A stretch of 64,000 nt of DNA from Ruegeria arenilitoris. GTDB lineage: Bacteria > Pseudomonadota > Alphaproteobacteria > Rhodobacterales > Rhodobacteraceae. The stretch spans positions 1 to 64,000 of the forward strand of contig NZ_WQHP01000003.1 in NCBI RefSeq assembly GCF_013035315.1, in the 5' to 3' direction. This document shows, piece by piece, positions 55,059 through 63,251 of this stretch; position 1 is the first letter of the stretch, and every line of letters starts with the position of its first letter. The notes under the pieces are model-generated. The model had not been told where the DNA came from. It saw only the letters and a program-made list of their open reading frames with translations, and did no database searches. The position numbers were made by a program, and so were the translations under genes.

Positions 55059-55646
55059 ATGAAAACGCTTGGATTCTTCTTTGCCATTATTGTTCTTTTG
55101 GTAGGCGGTGGCCTCGTCGGCTTCGTCGCCTACCATGGGTGGTTTGTAGCAATAGCTGTAATTGAAGGCGCAAAAACCTTAGAGCCAAAAATTTATGTTC
55201 CCTTGGTTGTGACAGTCTTCTCGGCAGCAATTGGTTTAATTGCCGCGTTGTATACTCAATCGTCTATTCGAAAGAGAGAAATTGAAGAAGCTCACAGAAA
55301 CAGGAAAATCGAAATCTACTATGGTTTCTTAAAGCTTGTTCAGAAAATGCTGCTCGCTCAGAAAGAAGGATTTGAAGACCAAGCGGTTGATGAGAAGGAG
55401 TTACTCCTCATGCTGAGCGACTTCAGAGTTGACATAACCTTATGGGCTTCACCTAAAGTACTCAACTCTTTCCAAAACTTTTTGTCGGTTTCGGCTGGGC
55501 GGTCTTCATCTAAGGAATTGTTATCGCAAATTGACCCGCTTTATAAAGCTATGCGAAGAGACATAGGTTTAAGCAATACTGGACTGGAGAACCACTATTT
55601 TGCTAAATCAATGCTGATTGACCCTTCGGAGTTTGACCAGCTTTGA
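55059..55646 (+). CDS. AT-rich membrane protein of unknown function, probably acquired
   Basis: A 195-residue protein with two N-terminal membrane helices (about residues 5-27 and 45-68), then a charged helical stretch (RKREIEEAHRNRKIEIYYGFLKLVQKML) and a cytoplasmic domain ending RRDIGLSNTGLENHYFAKSML. I recognise no family. It starts 10 bases after the parE stop, but its codon use is markedly AT-rich compared with all neighbours (many TTA, AAA and ATT codons), a sign of transfer. Proteins of this general layout are common in mobile or defence islands, but no partner gene is present. Confidence 0.75.
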   Translation: MKTLGFFFAIIVLLVGGGLVGFVAYHGWFVAIAVIEGAKTLEPKIYVPLVVTVFSAAIGLIAALYTQSSIRKREIEEAHRNRKIEIYYGFLKLVQKMLLAQKEGFEDQAVDEKELLLMLSDFRVDITLWASPKVLNSFQNFLSVSAGRSSSKELLSQIDPLYKAMRRDIGLSNTGLENHYFAKSMLIDPSEFDQL

Positions 55647-55687
55647 GCTCCTTAAACGCTCCAACCTTGCTAAACTCAGACCTTTGG

Positions 55688-55978
55688 CTAGCACAAGATC
55701 GGCTTTCGTTCCAATCGTGCGACCAATATCGAAATGGGTGCAAACACCGGTCCTACTTTATCACAACCCTCGAGCCGGGCGCGTGCATCATTCGCTGCAT
55801 AACGCATTGGCGTGGATTGCGTATGACGTTTCCACAAGCGACCCCCAAACACCCCCTTGCCTAACCCGTTGATCGCGTTCACACTTGCGCGCAATCCGTC
55901 ATAGAAGAACGATATTTGAGGTTCCGAGCGTCCAAGACCCAATTTCAACGAACACATTTTCGCACGGGAGGACGACAT
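55688..55978 (-). pseudogene. Possible tyrosine-recombinase C-terminal relic
   Basis: The 330 bases between the AT-rich gene and the next gene contain no convincing intact CDS. A minus-strand frame includes GLGKGVFGGRLWKRHTQSTPMRYAANDARARLE, with the order G-L-x-V-x-G-x-L...HTQ...RYA. This resembles the end of phage-type integrases (GLPVVGxLLGHTQxxTTxRYAHLA). One residue is missing between HTQ and RYA, and no catalytic core or upstream part is present. I read it as a decayed fragment; the match is weak. Confidence 0.35.
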
Positions 55979-56258
55979 GAAAACACTGACGTTAGGAGTA
56001 GCTCTGGCCCTGCTGGCCAGCCAGGCAAGCGCGCAGCAGTCGCTGATCGGCGCGTCGCCTATTCCGGTCGGGGCAGAGTTGCGGTTCTGCTACTACAACG
56101 GCCTGGCGTATTCGGTGGACGCCTATGTCGTGATCTCTGGCAAAAACACCGTGACCGAAACGTCCAATACGCGCGAAGAACACCTTATGCGGTGTAGAAA
56201 AGGGAGCGATGGCCTCATGAGGTGGCAACCGGAGAGCGGTATCAACATCAATCGCTGA
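55977..56258 (+). CDS. Small secreted protein (DUF1496-like)
   Basis: A 93-residue protein with a signal peptide (MKTLTLGVALALLASQASAQQ) and a short mature domain with LRFCYYNGLAYSVDAYV and a second Cys near residue 73 (LMRCRKG), suggesting one disulfide. The CYYNGLAYS pattern recalls DUF1496 periplasmic proteins. GGGAGGACGAC lies just upstream of the ATG. Its role is unknown. Confidence 0.7.
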   Translation: MKTLTLGVALALLASQASAQQSLIGASPIPVGAELRFCYYNGLAYSVDAYVVISGKNTVTETSNTREEHLMRCRKGSDGLMRWQPESGININR

Positions 56259-56276
56259 ACCCAATAGCCGGGCGTA

Positions 56277-57047
56277 TTAGCCCAGCTTCCCCTCCAGCCA
56301 GTCCGCGATCTGTCCGGCCGGACCTTCCCAGTCGGGTTCCATGAACAGGAAATGCGCGTGGTTTTCCACGGGCAGGAATGTCGCGCGGTCTCCGTACAGC
56401 TTGGCCAGCGCACGGCAGGTGTTGGGGTTCACGGCCCGATCCTCGGTACCCGAGACGATCAGCACCGGGCAGTCGACTTTGTCGATGTCCACCTTCATCG
56501 CGTGGTGGTCGTCGAACATCCAGAAGAACATCTCGAACATCACCCGTCCGCTTTCCGCGCCCAGCTGGTCGAACACCTCGTGCTGCTGCGCCTCAGGCAT
56601 TTTGTTCAGCGCGAAGGGGGCCATCAGGTCAAACTCGACCCGCATGGGCTGTTTCCAGAACGCCCCGCCCTCCATCAACGCGCGCGGGATCGCGCGTTCG
56701 TCGTCGGTTTCGGGAAGCGTCCCCCACGCGGCGTTCGGGTTGATCAGGACGATGGCGCTGGTCAATCCGCGCGAGGCCACCTGCTGTGCCACCACGCCCG
56801 CAATTGCGTGGCCCAGCAGCACTGGTTTGCTGTCCAACCCCTGTACGAAGGCCGCGATGTCATCGGCATAGTCCATAACGCTGGTATCGGTCAGGCGCGG
56901 GTCGGGTTCGGCCTTGGGATCGCCGCCGTGATAGCGCAGTGCGGGCGTATGCACAGTCCAGCCCCGCGCGGTGAAGAAATCCGCGTAGTCTTGCATGCAC
57001 CACGGCCCGGCAAAGGCCCCGTGGATCAGAACAATCTCTTTGGTCAT
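56277..57047 (-). CDS. Alpha/beta hydrolase
   Basis: A 256-residue hydrolase with IVLIHGAFAGPWCMQDY at the N-terminus (oxyanion), nucleophile region LLGHAIAGVVAQQVA (about residue 87), Asp in SGTEDRAV and His in VENHAHFLFMEPDW. The usual nucleophile Ser in GxSxG appears here as GHAIAG, with Ala in place of Ser, so activity as a serine hydrolase is doubtful. It begins with two consecutive ATG codons; the second is used. Confidence 0.78.
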   Translation of the reverse strand: MTKEIVLIHGAFAGPWCMQDYADFFTARGWTVHTPALRYHGGDPKAEPDPRLTDTSVMDYADDIAAFVQGLDSKPVLLGHAIAGVVAQQVASRGLTSAIVLINPNAAWGTLPETDDERAIPRALMEGGAFWKQPMRVEFDLMAPFALNKMPEAQQHEVFDQLGAESGRVMFEMFFWMFDDHHAMKVDIDKVDCPVLIVSGTEDRAVNPNTCRALAKLYGDRATFLPVENHAHFLFMEPDWEGPAGQIADWLEGKLG

Positions 57048-57115
57048 CAAAACGCTCCGTCATCGCTTGCCCTCAGTATGAGAGAGACAGGACGCAAACG
57101 GCAAGAGCGTCGGGA

Positions 57116-57955
57116 TCAGACGGACATACCAATCAACGCGACACCAATGGCCATCAGAACTGCAGCGCCCAGACGTCGCATCCAGTTACCCTCGTGCAGG
57201 AAGACGAACCCGATCAGCGCCGCAAAGATCACCGAGGTTTCGCGCAGCGCGGAAACCGCACCCAGCGGCGCGAAGTTCTTGGCGTATAGCACCAGCCCAT
57301 AAGCCGCCATCGACACCAATCCGCCCAGAATACCGATCATCCACGTCTTGAGTGGAAGGCCAGCCAATGTGTTGCGCTTTTTGATCCCTACAAACCCCGC
57401 GATGAACAGGTGCAGGAATGCGCCCCAGGCCCAGTAGCTGAGCGTATTGCCCGAGAGCCGAACGCCGATACCGTCAACGACCGAATAGATCGAAATGCAA
57501 AATCCTGTACCCAGCGCGAACCCCAAAGCCCAGCGGCCAACACCAGATCGCAGGGCGCTCCAGCTGCTAAGTTGGATGCCCAGCGCGATCAGGGCGATGC
57601 CACCCCACGCCTGCAACGGCAGAACCTCGCCCACCAGTATCATCGCCCAAAGCGCGACCAGCGCGGGTACAATACCGCGTGCGATGGGGTAGACGACGCT
57701 GAGATCGCCATGCTGATAGGCTTTGCCAAGCATGTAGTAATAGCCGAAATGCACGACGGTCGAGATCAGGATGTACGGAAAGCTTTCGGCACTGGGCAGT
57801 GGCAAGAGCAGAACCATCACCGTCGCCGGAATGACGTGCCCGAACGCGACCAGGCCCAGAGTCGTGGTCCGATCAGCCGCGGTTTTGACAATTGCGTTCC
57901 AAACCGCATGCAACAGCGCTGCCGTCAGAATGATGGCAATGACAAACGGGGTCAC
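57116..57955 (-). CDS. EamA/DMT-family transporter
   Basis: A 279-residue inner-membrane protein with ten predicted helices in two EamA repeats (about residues 5-135 and 150-278). Early motifs include LLHAVWNAIVKTA and VYPIARGIVPALVALWAM. The family exports or imports amino acids and other small metabolites. The start is GTG at 57955. A terminator at 57975-58002 separates it from the upstream alcohol dehydrogenase gene. Confidence 0.85.
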   Translation of the reverse strand: MTPFVIAIILTAALLHAVWNAIVKTAADRTTTLGLVAFGHVIPATVMVLLLPLPSAESFPYILISTVVHFGYYYMLGKAYQHGDLSVVYPIARGIVPALVALWAMILVGEVLPLQAWGGIALIALGIQLSSWSALRSGVGRWALGFALGTGFCISIYSVVDGIGVRLSGNTLSYWAWGAFLHLFIAGFVGIKKRNTLAGLPLKTWMIGILGGLVSMAAYGLVLYAKNFAPLGAVSALRETSVIFAALIGFVFLHEGNWMRRLGAAVLMAIGVALIGMSV

Positions 57956-57974
57956 ATCCGAACCTTTCGCATAG

Positions 57975-58002
57975 AAAAAGCCGGCCCGAGTACCGGACCG
58001 GC
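57975..58002 (-). terminator. Intrinsic terminator after the alcohol dehydrogenase gene
   Basis: On the minus strand a 9-bp stem GCCGGTCCG/CGGGCCGGC (one G-U pair) with a 5-nt loop is followed by TTTTT. It lies 28 bases past the stop of the iron alcohol dehydrogenase gene and ends that operon. Confidence 0.85.
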
Positions 58003-58029
58003 CCCTTTAGTTGCATAACCTCAGGTCAA

Positions 58030-59175
58030 TCACAACGCGGCTTTGAACAGGTCTGTCAGATTGGCCTCATTCAATTCGATCGGGTTGCCGCCACAGGAGG
58101 GATCTATGATCGCACCTTGGACCAATTCGGGGATCGCGGCTTCGGTGACTCCCAGATCGGACAGTTGCCGTGGAATGCCCAGCGCGTCATTGAACTCCTG
58201 CACAAAGGCGCGGAAGCCGTCAAATCCACCATCGATACCCAGATAGGCCGCCGCGACCTGAAAACGATCCGCGATGGCAGGAGTATTAAAGTCCAGCACG
58301 GCGGGCATACAGACCGCGTTCGTCGTGCCGTGGTGGGTGTTGAACACCGCACCAACTGGATGGCTCATCGCATGGATCGCACCCAAGCCCTTTTGGAACG
58401 CAGTTGCGCCCATTGCGGCTGCACTCATCATCTGAGCGCGCGCTTCGATATCGGTACCATCGGAATAAGCGCGCGGCAGGTAGTCCTTGACCAAACGCAT
58501 GCCTTCCAGAGCGATACCCTGACTCATCGGGTGGTAATGCGGGCTGGAATAGGCCTCGACGCAATGTGCGAAAGCATCCAGCCCCGTGCCAGCCGTAATG
58601 AATTTGGGCATGCCAACGGTCAGCTCCGGGTCGCAGATCACCACGGTCGGCAGAACCTTGGGGTGGAAGATGATCTTTTTCGCGTGCGTCTCGGAATTGG
58701 TGATGACGCTGGCCCGGCCAACCTCTGACCCCGTGCCCGCAGTCGTCGGCACCGCGATAATCGGAGCGATGACGTCCGCATCCGCGCGGGTCCACCAATC
58801 GCCAATATCCTCGAAATCCCAAACAGGGCGCGTCTGTCCGGCCATAAAGGCCACCATCTTGCCCAGATCCAGACCCGAGCCGCCGCCAAAGGCGATCACC
58901 CCATCATGGCCACCCGCGTTATAGGCTGCGACACCGGCCTCAAGGTTCTTTTCGTTCGGGTTCGGGTCGACGTCGCTGAACAGGCCCCGGCCCAGACCGG
59001 CCGCCTCCATGATATCCAGAGTGGCCGTGGTGATCGGCAGATCGGCCAATCCCTTGTCGGTGACCAACAGGGGCCGCTTCATACCGGCCGCCGCGCAGGC
59101 CTCGGGCAATTCCTTGATGCGCCCTGCCCCGAATTTGATTGCGGTCGGGTACGACCAGTTTCCAACAAGTGACAT
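58030..59175 (-). CDS. Iron-containing alcohol dehydrogenase
   Basis: A 381-residue group III (iron-type) alcohol dehydrogenase. The NAD-binding GGGSGLDLGK (about residue 97) and the metal-site histidines in DAFAHCVEAYSS (about 195) and AIHAMSHPVGAVFNTHHGTTNAV (about 265) are intact. It oxidises a primary alcohol or the reverse. It follows the aldehyde dehydrogenase gene by about 67 bases on the same strand, so the two could oxidise an alcohol to the acid in sequence. Confidence 0.9.
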   Translation of the reverse strand: MSLVGNWSYPTAIKFGAGRIKELPEACAAAGMKRPLLVTDKGLADLPITTATLDIMEAAGLGRGLFSDVDPNPNEKNLEAGVAAYNAGGHDGVIAFGGGSGLDLGKMVAFMAGQTRPVWDFEDIGDWWTRADADVIAPIIAVPTTAGTGSEVGRASVITNSETHAKKIIFHPKVLPTVVICDPELTVGMPKFITAGTGLDAFAHCVEAYSSPHYHPMSQGIALEGMRLVKDYLPRAYSDGTDIEARAQMMSAAAMGATAFQKGLGAIHAMSHPVGAVFNTHHGTTNAVCMPAVLDFNTPAIADRFQVAAAYLGIDGGFDGFRAFVQEFNDALGIPRQLSDLGVTEAAIPELVQGAIIDPSCGGNPIELNEANLTDLFKAAL

Positions 59176-59242
59176 GTCAGGTTTCCTTTGTTGATTGATG
59201 CCTGCTCTGGCGAGGGGGGAGGACCAGAGCAGGCCGGAGTCC

Positions 59243-60625
59243 TTAGCCCGTGACCTTCTTGAGGTGGTAGGATTTGGGACGTGTCAGGTTGTGGTAGCCG
59301 ATAACCGAAAGGCCGCCGCCGCGCCCGGTGTTCTTGCACCCGGTCCAGCACAGGCCGGGGTCCAGATAGTCGGCCCGGTTCATGAAAACAGTACCGGTTT
59401 CAATCCGGTCACCCACTTTGGCCGCGCGATCCACGTCACGAGTCCACAAACTGGCGGTCAAGCCGAACTCACTGTCGTTCATCAACGCGATGGCCTCGTC
59501 ATCCGAAGATACCTTCATGATACCAACAACCGGCCCAAAGCTTTCATCCCGCATCACGCGCATGTCGTGGGTGACATTGGTCAGGATTTGCGGCGTCAGG
59601 TACGCGCCTCCATCATCCTCTGGAAAGGTTTCAATGTGGGCAACGGCACCCGCCTCAACCGCTTCGGCGATCTGAGCGCGCACCTCATCGGCAAACCGCA
59701 CATTGGCCATCGGCCCTATCGTTGTCTCGGAATCCAGCGGGTTGCCCAATTTGTAGCCCTTCACAACCTCAACCGCCTTGGCGACGAACGCGTCATACAG
59801 GCTTTCATGTACGTAGATCCGCTCAATCCCACAGCAGCACTGACCCGAGTTGAACATGGCTCCGTCGATCAGAGTATCGACGGCAGCATCCAGATCAGCG
59901 TCCTCCATGACATAGCCGGGGTCTTTGCCACCCAGTTCAGTGCCAACACCGGTGAACGTCCCCGCCGCGGCGCGTTCCATCGCCTGACCACCACCGACCG
60001 AGCCGGTGAAGTTCACGAAATCAAACGCGTTGCCCGCAATCAGATCATTGGTCACTTCATGGCTCAGAAACACGTTCTGAAACACATCCTCGGGCACGCC
60101 GGCCGAGTGAAAAGCTCTGGCCATCCGTTCACCGACGAGCAGCGTTTGTGTGGCGTGCTTCAGGACCACAGTATTCCCCGCGATCAGCGCCGGAGCCACC
60201 GTATTGATCGCCGTCATGTAAGGGTAGTTCCAGGGCGCAACCACGAACACTACGCCATGGGGGATACGCTTGATGTAACGCTTGAAAGTCTCGTCCTCAC
60301 CCACAGCGATATCGGCCAGAGACGTCTCGGCAATCTCAGCCATATGGCTGGCGCGCTCATTAAAACCGCCAAACTCACCGCCATAACGCACCGGACGCCC
60401 CATCATATGCGCTAACTCGGGCACGATCGCATCATTCATCGCGCCGATAGCAGCCACGCCCGCCATCACCAGATCAATACGCTCCTGCAACGGCCGCGCC
60501 GCCCAGCCCGCCTGCGCCGCCCGCGACCGAGCAGCCACGTCAAACGCCGCATCCCGAGACAACACCTCCCGTTCTGCAAAAACCGATCCATCAATCGGCG
60601 AGACACATTTCAACATCTGCCCCAT
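59243..60625 (-). CDS. NAD(P)-dependent aldehyde dehydrogenase
   Basis: A 460-residue aldehyde dehydrogenase. The general-base Glu230 lies in TELGGKDPGYV and the catalytic Cys264 in FNSGQCCCGIERI; the cofactor motif PWNYPYMTA (about 131) and FTGSVGGG (about 206) are present. The ATG at 60625 has GGAG five bases upstream and is preferred to the GTG at 60631. It lies between a GS-like ligase gene and an iron alcohol dehydrogenase gene, suggesting that it oxidises a gamma-glutamylated aldehyde (inference). Confidence 0.9.
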   Translation of the reverse strand: MGQMLKCVSPIDGSVFAEREVLSRDAAFDVAARSRAAQAGWAARPLQERIDLVMAGVAAIGAMNDAIVPELAHMMGRPVRYGGEFGGFNERASHMAEIAETSLADIAVGEDETFKRYIKRIPHGVVFVVAPWNYPYMTAINTVAPALIAGNTVVLKHATQTLLVGERMARAFHSAGVPEDVFQNVFLSHEVTNDLIAGNAFDFVNFTGSVGGGQAMERAAAGTFTGVGTELGGKDPGYVMEDADLDAAVDTLIDGAMFNSGQCCCGIERIYVHESLYDAFVAKAVEVVKGYKLGNPLDSETTIGPMANVRFADEVRAQIAEAVEAGAVAHIETFPEDDGGAYLTPQILTNVTHDMRVMRDESFGPVVGIMKVSSDDEAIALMNDSEFGLTASLWTRDVDRAAKVGDRIETGTVFMNRADYLDPGLCWTGCKNTGRGGGLSVIGYHNLTRPKSYHLKKVTG

Positions 60626-60670
60626 GTCCACTCCATGTAGAAAGAAAGCAGGATCCCTGCTTCATCTGGC

Positions 60671-60712
60671 CAAAAATACCTCGGGGGTCTGGGGGCAGAG
60701 CCCCCAGCCTTA
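60671..60712. repeat. GC-rich hairpin element, possibly a dispersed repeat
   Basis: Between the GS-like and aldehyde dehydrogenase genes lies CAAAAATACCTCGGGGGT followed by a perfect 8-bp stem CTGGGGGC/GCCCCCAG with a 3-nt loop (60689-60707). This layout resembles short intergenic repeats scattered in Roseobacter genomes. No second copy is visible in this window. It may also weaken read-through between the two genes. Confidence 0.5.
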
Positions 60713-60719
60713 CCCCTTC

Positions 60720-62072
60720 TCAAGCCCTCTCGAACCCGCGTGCAACTTCCCAATCGGTCACCACACGCTCGAATTCCTCTATCTCGACCTCGGCCGCACG
60801 GGTATAGTGGTCGACAACCTCGTCGCCCATTGCCCCACGCAACATCGCCGACCCATGCAGGGCATCCCGAGCAGCGCTCAGGTTCGCAGGGATCATGCCC
60901 GTTTCGCCCTGATATACATCCCCCTTGGTCGGCGCCTGCAACGCTAGCCCTTCCTCGATCCCAGCGATCCCAGCGGCCAGCATTCCGGCCATCGCCAGAT
61001 AGGGGTTCATGTCCGAGCCCGGGATACGGCATTCCACCCGCACCGCCTTGGTGCCTTCGCCACACAGACGGTACCCGGCGGTTCGATTGTCCACCGACCA
61101 GATGATCCGCGTGGGCGCAAAAGTGCCCTTCATGAACCGCTTATAGCTGTTGATGTAAGGGGCCATGAAATAGGTGTAATCAGCGGCGTATTTCAGTAAC
61201 CCGGCCATGTAGCTTTTCATCAGCGCCGACATGCCCAGCCCATCCGACTTGTTATAAAACGCGGGTTGCCCATCCTTCCACAGCGACTGATGCACATGCG
61301 AAGAGCTGCCTACTTTGTCGTGGTGCCATTTCGGCAGGAAGGTCGCCGCGTGGCCGTGCTGCCAGGCGATCTCTTTCACCGCGTTCTTGGCGATTGAGTG
61401 ATACTCGGCGGTGTCCATGGCGGGTGCGTATTTGATATTCAGCTCTTCCTGCCCGGTCTCGGCCTCGCCTTTCGAGTTCTCAACCGGTATTCCCGCATTC
61501 CACAGATGGTTGCGGATCGGGCGCATTACATGCTCTTCCTTGGTGGTCTGTAGGATATGATAGTCTTCGTTATAGCCAGAGATCGGTTCCAGATCGCGGA
61601 AGCCCTCCTTGCGGATCTGGTCAAAGCTCTTTTCGAACAGAAAAAACTCCAGCTCGGTCGCGCACATGGCGTCGTAGCCCATGGCTTTCAGACGGTTCAC
61701 CTGCTTTTTCAGAATTGATCGCGGGGCGTGCGGCACCTCTTCATGCGTGTGATGGTCCAGCACATCACACATGACCATGGCTGTACCCTCCAGCCAGGGC
61801 ACAGGGCGCAGAGTGCTCAGGTCGGGCTTCATGATGTAATCGCCATAGCCGCGCTCCCAACTGGTTGCCGCGTACCCGTCGGGCGTAGCCATCTCTAAAT
61901 CCGTGGCCAGAAGATAGTTGCAGCAATGGGTCTCTTCCCATGCACCGGCAACAAAATGACCGGCATGGAACCGTTTGCCCATCAAACGCCCCTGCATATC
62001 GACCATGCAGACAAGCACGGTGTCGACTTCCCCCGCAGAAACCTGTGTTTTTAGATGCTCCAGTGTCAGCAT
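60720..62072 (-). CDS. Glutamine-synthetase-family gamma-glutamyl ligase, third copy
   Basis: A 450-residue GS-fold enzyme, distinct from both PuuA-like copies. Motifs are CATELEFFLFEKSF (about residue 140), GEAETGQEELNI (about 202), GSSSHVHQSLWKDG (about 257) and SVDNRTAGYRLCGEGTKAVRVECR (about 330). Its neighbours are a TRAP transporter, an aldehyde dehydrogenase and an iron alcohol dehydrogenase, rather than an amine oxidase. The substrate may therefore be an amino-alcohol whose hydroxyl end is oxidised after glutamylation. True ammonia-assimilating GS is unlikely given the context. Confidence 0.83.
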   Translation of the reverse strand: MLTLEHLKTQVSAGEVDTVLVCMVDMQGRLMGKRFHAGHFVAGAWEETHCCNYLLATDLEMATPDGYAATSWERGYGDYIMKPDLSTLRPVPWLEGTAMVMCDVLDHHTHEEVPHAPRSILKKQVNRLKAMGYDAMCATELEFFLFEKSFDQIRKEGFRDLEPISGYNEDYHILQTTKEEHVMRPIRNHLWNAGIPVENSKGEAETGQEELNIKYAPAMDTAEYHSIAKNAVKEIAWQHGHAATFLPKWHHDKVGSSSHVHQSLWKDGQPAFYNKSDGLGMSALMKSYMAGLLKYAADYTYFMAPYINSYKRFMKGTFAPTRIIWSVDNRTAGYRLCGEGTKAVRVECRIPGSDMNPYLAMAGMLAAGIAGIEEGLALQAPTKGDVYQGETGMIPANLSAARDALHGSAMLRGAMGDEVVDHYTRAAEVEIEEFERVVTDWEVARGFERA

Positions 62073-62165
62073 GAGTTACCTCTGGCAAGTGCAAGAATTT
62101 TCATCGAAAACTCTAAATCCGTGTAGGGACCGGCCCGCCAAAAAGACGGGCCGGTTCTAATTGTA

Positions 62166-63200
62166 TTAGCCGTAGCGATAAGGCCGTCCGGCCTTGAGCA
62201 TATCGGCGTTGTAGCGCTTGAAGATTTCAACAACTTTCGCCTTGGTTTCGGACTCGGCTGCGATCTCGTCCCAGAACACCACGGCGGCCTCTTCAACCTG
62301 TGCCCATTCTTCATCCGGGATGGAGGTCAGCTGCATCTTGTCACCGTTAACGCGCAGGCTGGCTTCACCGCCCCAATACCACCACTGACGATAGTAGTGC
62401 GACTGGTCGCAGCAGACGCGGAACAAGGTTTGCAGGTCTTCGGGCAGCTCGTTCCAACGGTCCATATTGGCAAAGAACGACCCGGCCCATGCGCCCGAGA
62501 TGTTGTTGGTCAGGAAGTAATTCGTCACATCCGCCCAACCGACGGTATAGTCTTCGGTGATACCGGACCACGCGATACCGTCCAGTTCGCCGGTTTGAAC
62601 TGCAACCTCGATGTCTTCCCACGGCAGGGTCACTGGAACAACGCCGAACTGCGTCAGGAAACGGCCCGCGGTTGGGAAGGTGAAGACGCGCTTGCCTTGC
62701 AAGTCCGCCAGGCTGTTGATCGGGTCTTTGGTGGCAAAATGGCAGGGGTCCCATGCACCGGCGCTGATATGCTTGACGCCAACCTTCGAGTATTCTTCGT
62801 CCCAGATCTCGTTCAGGCCGTATTGGTTGAACAGAACCGGCACATCCAGCGAATAGCGTGACGCAAACGGGAAGTATCCGCCAAACACGGTGACTTCGGT
62901 CGGCGACGCCATCGAGTCATCATCCGATTGCACCGCGTCGATCGTGCCCTTCTGCATGGCCCGGAACAGTTCACCAGTGGGAACAAGCTGGTCAGCATAG
63001 AAAAGTTCGATCTGCATGCGGTCGCCTGCGATCTGGTTGAACATCTTGATCGCGGGATCAATCACGTGCTCTGCCAGCGCCGGGCCCGCATAAGTCTGCA
63101 TCCGCCACGTGATCGTGTTTTGCGCCAGCGCGGGCGTTGCCAGCGGGGCCGCCGCAACGCCAACCCCGGCGGTTTTCAGAAACTTACGTCTTGTTGTCAT
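62166..63200 (-). CDS. TRAP transporter substrate-binding protein, Tat-exported
   Basis: A 344-residue DctP-family binding protein. The N-terminus TTRRKFLKTAGVGVAAAPLA is a twin-arginine signal, so it is exported folded. Motifs such as LADLQGKRVFTFPTAGRFLTQFGVVPVTLPW and TGELDGIAWSGITEDYTVGWADVTNYFL resemble the mannitol/chloroaromatic-type TRAP group. It is preceded by the DctM gene and followed by the GS-like ligase gene, so it probably supplies that pathway's substrate. Confidence 0.88.
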   Translation of the reverse strand: MTTRRKFLKTAGVGVAAAPLATPALAQNTITWRMQTYAGPALAEHVIDPAIKMFNQIAGDRMQIELFYADQLVPTGELFRAMQKGTIDAVQSDDDSMASPTEVTVFGGYFPFASRYSLDVPVLFNQYGLNEIWDEEYSKVGVKHISAGAWDPCHFATKDPINSLADLQGKRVFTFPTAGRFLTQFGVVPVTLPWEDIEVAVQTGELDGIAWSGITEDYTVGWADVTNYFLTNNISGAWAGSFFANMDRWNELPEDLQTLFRVCCDQSHYYRQWWYWGGEASLRVNGDKMQLTSIPDEEWAQVEEAAVVFWDEIAAESETKAKVVEIFKRYNADMLKAGRPYRYG

Positions 63201-63251
63201 GTCAATTTCCTCTCCGTTAAAGTTTTGGTGCCCGTTCGCCGGACATTCTTG

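Noticed and set aside
55647-55976. Small plus-strand frames after the AT-rich gene (55618-55872, 55643-55864)
   Set aside because: Short, without a ribosome site or conserved features, and mutually overlapping. The region is better described as non-coding with a possible recombinase relic.
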